Source: Chloroflexota bacterium (GTDB taxonomy: Bacteria > Chloroflexota > Limnocylindria > Limnocylindrales > CSP1-4). Taken from it: a stretch of DNA of 8,119 nucleotides. Within the stretch, counting starts at the first letter, position 1. Every line of letters begins with the position of its first letter. The translations under genes and the position numbers were made by a program. Positions 4,839 through 8,119 of this stretch are shown one piece after another. Below the pieces are notes generated by a model. The model was not told where the DNA came from. It did not search any database and was given only the letters and a program-made list of their open reading frames with translations. The stretch lies in NCBI GenBank assembly GCA_013694835.1, contig JACDBP010000153.1, positions 1-8,119 of the forward strand, read 5' to 3'.

Positions 4839-6467
4839 TCACATGGCGGCCGCCTCGCCGGGACTCGGGCGAGCCACCAGCGACCGGCCCGTGATCCCCT
4901 CGAAGGGCTCTTCGCGCGTCAGCTCGAGCAGCGTCGGCGCCACGTCCGCGAGCACGCCGTTCCGGAGCCGGAGCCCGCGCGCGGCACTGCCCACCAGGAC
5001 GAACGGCACCGGATTGAGGGAATGAGCCGTGATCGGCTCGCCGGTCGGCAACCGCTTCTCGTCCGCGTTGCCATGGTCCGCGGTGATGGCGAGCAGGGCC
5101 CCCGCGCCGCCGAGGGCGCGATCTCGCTCGTCAACGGCCAGCACCGCCTCGACCACCCGGTTCATACAGCCATCGAGGTACTCCAGCGCCCGGACGGTGG
5201 CGTCCCAGACGCCCGTGTGGCCGACCATGTCCGCGTTGGCGTAATTGGCGACGATGAAGTCGTACCTCCCTCCGTCGATCGCGCCGACCAGCGCGTCCGT
5301 GATCGCACCCGCGCTCATCTCCGGTCGGAGGTCGTACGTCGCGATCCGCGGGCTTGGCACGAGGAGCCGATCCTCGCCGGGCCATGCTGGCTCCACCCCC
5401 CCGTTGAAGAAGTAGGTCACGTGGGCGTACTTCTCGGTCTCGGCGACGTGGAACTGCCGCCAGCCACGGCGCGAGAACGTCGCTGCGAGGCTCGGTACGT
5501 CCTGTGGCGGGAAGGCGACCTCGACCGGCAGGCCCGCCTCGTATTCGGTGAGCGTCACCACGAGCAGATCCCGCGCGTGCCTCCCACGAACGAAGCCCGT
5601 GAAGTCTTCGCCGTCGACCAGCGCATGGACCAGCTGTCGCGCGCGGTCGGCCCGGAAGTTGAGGTGGATCACCGCGTCGCCGTCGCGGACGGTCCCGTCG
5701 ATGCCGTCGACGACGCTCGGCTGGATGAACTCGTCGTTCTCGCCGCGTGCGTAGCCCCGGATGACGGCATCGAGCGCGCCCGACGCCGGCAGTCCCAGCC
5801 CGTGGACGATGGCCTCATATGCCTGATGGGTGCGCTCCCAGCGCCGGTCGCGGTCCATCGCGAAGTAGCGCCCGCCGACGGTCGCGATCCGCACCTCGGG
5901 ATGGACATCCCCAAGGCGGCGCTCGAAGTCGAGCACGAACGCGTCGGCGGATCGCGGCGGGGTGTCACGCCCGTCCAGCAGGGCATGGACGACCACGTCG
6001 CGGGCACCCTGGCTCGCGGCGAGCCGGGCGAGCTCCACGGCGTGGCGGTCGACCGAGTGCACTCCTCCCGGCCCGACCAGGCAGATGAGATGGAGACGGC
6101 TTCCGGGACGCGCTGCACGTTCCACGGCATGCAGCAGCGCCGGGGTGCGGGCGAAGCTTCCGTCGGCGATCGCGGCATCGATGCGCGGCAGGTCCTGAAG
6201 CACGGGACGTCCCGAGCCCAGGTTGAGATGGCCCACCTCCGAGTTACCCATCTGGCCGGGCGGCAGCCCGACTGCCCCCTCGGACGCCTGCAGCTGCGCG
6301 TGCGGCCAACCGTCCAGCAGCGAACGCCAGCCGGGCATCGAGGCCGCCGCGATCGCGTCACGCGGCAGGGAACCGGGCGGCTCCGGGGCGCCGATCCCGA
6401 AGCCGTCGAGCACGACCAGCACCAGCGGTCGCGGCCGCTGCGCGGAGAGCACGGCCGACGGCGCCAT
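4839..6467 (-). CDS. gpmI: 2,3-bisphosphoglycerate-independent phosphoglycerate mutase
   Basis: This enzyme interconverts 3- and 2-phosphoglycerate in glycolysis and gluconeogenesis, using two Mn2+ ions and a phosphoserine intermediate. All expected residues are visible in the 542-residue product. Asp21 lies in VVLDGFG and the catalytic Ser76 in QMGNSEVGH. Substrate-site motifs are LLDGRDTPP (163-171), GGRYFAMDRD (198-207) and NFRADRAR (270-277). ETEKYAHVTYFFNGG spans 343-357. The metal ligands are Asp413 and His417 (NADMVGHTG), Asp464 and His465 (TADHGNAD) and His482 (AHSLNPVP). Length is slightly above the usual 510, with about 10 extra N-terminal residues. The ATG is 17 bp after the tpiA stop; no strong ribosome site precedes it, so translation may be coupled to tpiA. 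Confidence 0.98.
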   Translation of the reverse strand: MAPSAVLSAQRPRPLVLVVLDGFGIGAPEPPGSLPRDAIAAASMPGWRSLLDGWPHAQLQASEGAVGLPPGQMGNSEVGHLNLGSGRPVLQDLPRIDAAIADGSFARTPALLHAVERAARPGSRLHLICLVGPGGVHSVDRHAVELARLAASQGARDVVVHALLDGRDTPPRSADAFVLDFERRLGDVHPEVRIATVGGRYFAMDRDRRWERTHQAYEAIVHGLGLPASGALDAVIRGYARGENDEFIQPSVVDGIDGTVRDGDAVIHLNFRADRARQLVHALVDGEDFTGFVRGRHARDLLVVTLTEYEAGLPVEVAFPPQDVPSLAATFSRRGWRQFHVAETEKYAHVTYFFNGGVEPAWPGEDRLLVPSPRIATYDLRPEMSAGAITDALVGAIDGGRYDFIVANYANADMVGHTGVWDATVRALEYLDGCMNRVVEAVLAVDERDRALGGAGALLAITADHGNADEKRLPTGEPITAHSLNPVPFVLVGSAARGLRLRNGVLADVAPTLLELTREEPFEGITGRSLVARPSPGEAAAM

Positions 6468-6484
6468 CGGCTGCGATGCGTCGC

Positions 6485-7300
6485 TCAGGGGTCCCCTCGC
6501 CTGTCGCCTGCGCCGGAGGATGTCTCACCGATGACCTGCCGAGCCCGGGCCGTCAGCGCCGCGCGGGCCACGATGCCGGCCATCTCGTCGACCTTGAGGC
6601 TGGCCCCACCGACGAGCGCGCCATCGATGGTGGGCTCGGCCAGGAACTCGCCGATCGACGCGCTGGTCACGCTGCCGCCGTACAGCACCGGCACCTCCGC
6701 GGCACGCGCACCGTATCCGAGCTCCCCCAGCGCCTGGCGGATGGCCTCGGCCATCTCCGCCGCATCGGCGCCTCGTGCCGTCAGCCCGGTGCCGATCGCC
6801 CAGACCGGCTCGTAGGCGATGACCAGCCGCTCGTCCATCCGCGCGCTGGCCTCGAAGGTGCGGCGAAGCTGCTCGCCCACGACCGCGATCGCGCGACCCG
6901 CCTCCCGCTCCTGGAGCTGCTCTCCGACACACAGGATGGGCCGGATGCCCGCCTCCCGGCAGCGTGCGAGCTTGTGGCCGATCCGCTCATCCGTCTCGCC
7001 GTGATCGCGCCGCCGCTCCGAGTGGCCGACGATGCACCAGCTCACCAGGCCCTCCAGCATCGACGCCGAGATGTCCCCGGTGTAGGCGCCGCTTACCTCA
7101 TGGTGCAGATCCTGCGCGCCGACCTCGACGCCGCTGCCCGCGAGCGCGTCACGGACCGGCTGGAGCGAGACGAACGGCGGGCAGATGACGCGGCCCACGG
7201 CCGGTTCGTCCGTTGCGGCGGCGATGGCCACCGCAAGGTCGCCGGCATCGGCGGGGGTCGTGTTCATCTTCCAGTTGGCGACGATCAGGACGGGGCGCAC
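6485..7300 (-). CDS. tpiA: Triosephosphate isomerase
   Basis: This TIM-barrel enzyme interconverts dihydroxyacetone phosphate and glyceraldehyde 3-phosphate. The active site is complete: Asn9 and Lys11 in ANWKMN, His93 in IVGHSERR, and Glu164 in AYEPVWAIGTG, the last also covering the flexible loop. Phosphate-binding segments YGGSVTSAS (207-215) and ALVGGASLK (228-236) follow. The GTG at 7300 gives the family-typical opening MRPVLIVANWKMN and lies 7 bp after the whiA stop. An ATG at 7339 (13 more residues, better ribosome site AGGGTGG) would overlap whiA and cannot be excluded. At 271 residues it is about 20 longer than usual because of a polar C-terminal tail (SSGAGDRRGDP). No gapdh or pgk gene separates it from whiA. 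Confidence 0.97.
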   Translation of the reverse strand: MRPVLIVANWKMNTTPADAGDLAVAIAAATDEPAVGRVICPPFVSLQPVRDALAGSGVEVGAQDLHHEVSGAYTGDISASMLEGLVSWCIVGHSERRRDHGETDERIGHKLARCREAGIRPILCVGEQLQEREAGRAIAVVGEQLRRTFEASARMDERLVIAYEPVWAIGTGLTARGADAAEMAEAIRQALGELGYGARAAEVPVLYGGSVTSASIGEFLAEPTIDGALVGGASLKVDEMAGIVARAALTARARQVIGETSSGAGDRRGDP

Positions 7301-7307
7301 CGCGGCA

Positions 7308-8119
7308 TCATCGCAGGGCACCAGTCGGCCTGTCGGCATCGTCCACCCTGAGGGCCGCGCCCACTTGCTCTGCCGGCTCGCCAGCCTCGCTGGCCAGGGA
7401 CTCCAGCCGAGCGAGCGCACGCTGGACGACGCCGCGCGTCGTGCCGGTCATTGCGGCGAGCTCCGTGTAGGTCGCCTCCGGGACCGCTGACCTCGCCTCG
7501 GCAACGGCTCGCGTCGCCGGCGGCTGCGCCGCGAGGCGGCCACGGGCAGCCAGGTCGCGGATCGCGGCGACCTGGCGCACGGAGCTGACCACGGAGCGGT
7601 GCAGGTTCGCAGCCTCCGCGTTGATGGCTCGGTTGAGCTGACCGTGCAGCGTTCGCGTGACGAGCCGCGACTCCAGCTCCAGCACCGCAGCCGTCGCGCC
7701 GGCCAGCCGGAGGAACGTCACGACCGTCTCCGTGCTCTTCCAGGTGACGACACCGCGGCGGCGCCGCTCACGCCACGCTGCCGGCAGCCCCAGATCGGCG
7801 AGCTGCCCGGCCAGCAGCGGTGCCTCGGCGCTGGGCAGCACGAACTCCAGATGGATGCGTCCGCCGGCGATGCTCAGGGAGCCGCGTGCCAGGAAACGAC
7901 CCCGGAGATACGCCAACCGACAGTGCTGTGCGGCTACGGCCCAGCCGAACGACGCTGACGTGGGCGCACTCAGGCGCACGGCCAGTCGAGCCACGGCCGG
8001 CGTGGCGGCGCGGCCGGTGGCCTGGACACCGAGACCCGCCGCCTCGGAGACACGGCAACAGGCGCGGGTCGGCTCCACGGCAGCGAGCTCGGCGCGGATC
8101 GCGGTGACCAGGTCTCGGT
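7308..8119 (-). CDS. whiA: WhiA-type DNA-binding regulator (start beyond the window)
   Basis: The frame is open to the right edge, so the true start lies outside; 269 residues are visible, beginning RDLVTAIRAEL. A start at the in-frame GTG 8078 would remove conserved N-terminal residues and is rejected. Family features in visible numbering: the CCR motif (20-22), a LAGLIDADG-like repeat CRLAYLRGRFLARGSLS (66-82), NRAINAEAAN (162-171) and a C-terminal helix-turn-helix around 213-241 (TYTELAAMTGTTRGVVQRAL). WhiA combines a homing-endonuclease fold lacking cleavage with a DNA-binding domain, and affects sporulation or cell division in Actinobacteria and Firmicutes. Here the CCR motif and the YLRG repeat are only about 44 residues apart; in typical WhiA I recall about 100. 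The gene appears to head the visible operon. Confidence 0.9.
   Translation of the reverse strand, partial: RDLVTAIRAELAAVEPTRACCRVSEAAGLGVQATGRAATPAVARLAVRLSAPTSASFGWAVAAQHCRLAYLRGRFLARGSLSIAGGRIHLEFVLPSAEAPLLAGQLADLGLPAAWRERRRRGVVTWKSTETVVTFLRLAGATAAVLELESRLVTRTLHGQLNRAINAEAANLHRSVVSSVRQVAAIRDLAARGRLAAQPPATRAVAEARSAVPEATYTELAAMTGTTRGVVQRALARLESLASEAGEPAEQVGAALRVDDADRPTGALR

Noticed and set aside
5022..6815. A 597-codon open frame on the plus strand opposite gpmI and tpiA
   Set aside because: Both genes on the other strand have complete catalytic motifs. The plus-strand product shows no known domain and arises from the GC-rich third codon positions of its opposite strand.

Overview
This is a GC-rich (about 70%) bacterial chromosomal window carrying ordinary housekeeping genes. 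There is no phage, IS element, CRISPR array or defence system. The conserved run whiA – tpiA – gpmI – secG, the very high GC, the short SecG and the alanine- and arginine-rich proteins suggest an uncultured Chloroflexota bacterium, perhaps of the Limnocylindria type. That placement is an inference from gene order and style, not from a marker gene.

Layout, left to right. (1) Positions 1-729, minus strand: lemA, with the first 13 codons of a following gene cut by the left edge. Its opening residues suggest an M48 (HtpX-like) protease, the usual LemA partner. (2) Positions 797-1800: a divergent pair. A DUF1801 (frataxin-fold, YdhG/Fra-like) gene lies on the minus strand and a small proline/threonine-linked lipoprotein gene on the plus strand. 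An 8+8 bp inverted repeat lies between them. (3) Positions 1801-2753: a tRNA region on the minus strand with tRNA-Val(UAC), tRNA-Leu(GAG) and tRNA-Leu(CAG), all with encoded CCA. A convincing stem-loop terminator follows the Leu pair, and a repeat-rich non-coding gap of about 380 bp lies between the Leu pair and tRNA-Val. (4) Positions 2782-8119, minus strand: a compact operon read from right to left: whiA (5' end cut by the right edge), tpiA, gpmI, secG and a family-5 solute-binding protein. The tRNA-Leu pair starts 28 bp after the last stop codon.

Working together: tpiA and gpmI encode two steps of lower glycolysis/gluconeogenesis, with all catalytic and metal-binding residues visible. secG supplies the small subunit of the SecYEG translocon. 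whiA is a DNA-binding regulator associated with cell division in Gram-positive relatives. The binding protein has no transporter permease beside it here. The short gaps (7, 17, 50 and 51 bp) and the tRNAs just behind the last gene suggest one long transcript ending at the hairpin at 2527-2548.

I found no wholly new system. The points most worth a second look are: a WhiA that looks shortened in its first LAGLIDADG-like half; tRNAs apparently read through from a protein operon; a DUF1801 gene whose perfect Shine-Dalgarno sits in front of ATC instead of ATG; and a nested inverted repeat in the tRNA gap that could be a small structured RNA.
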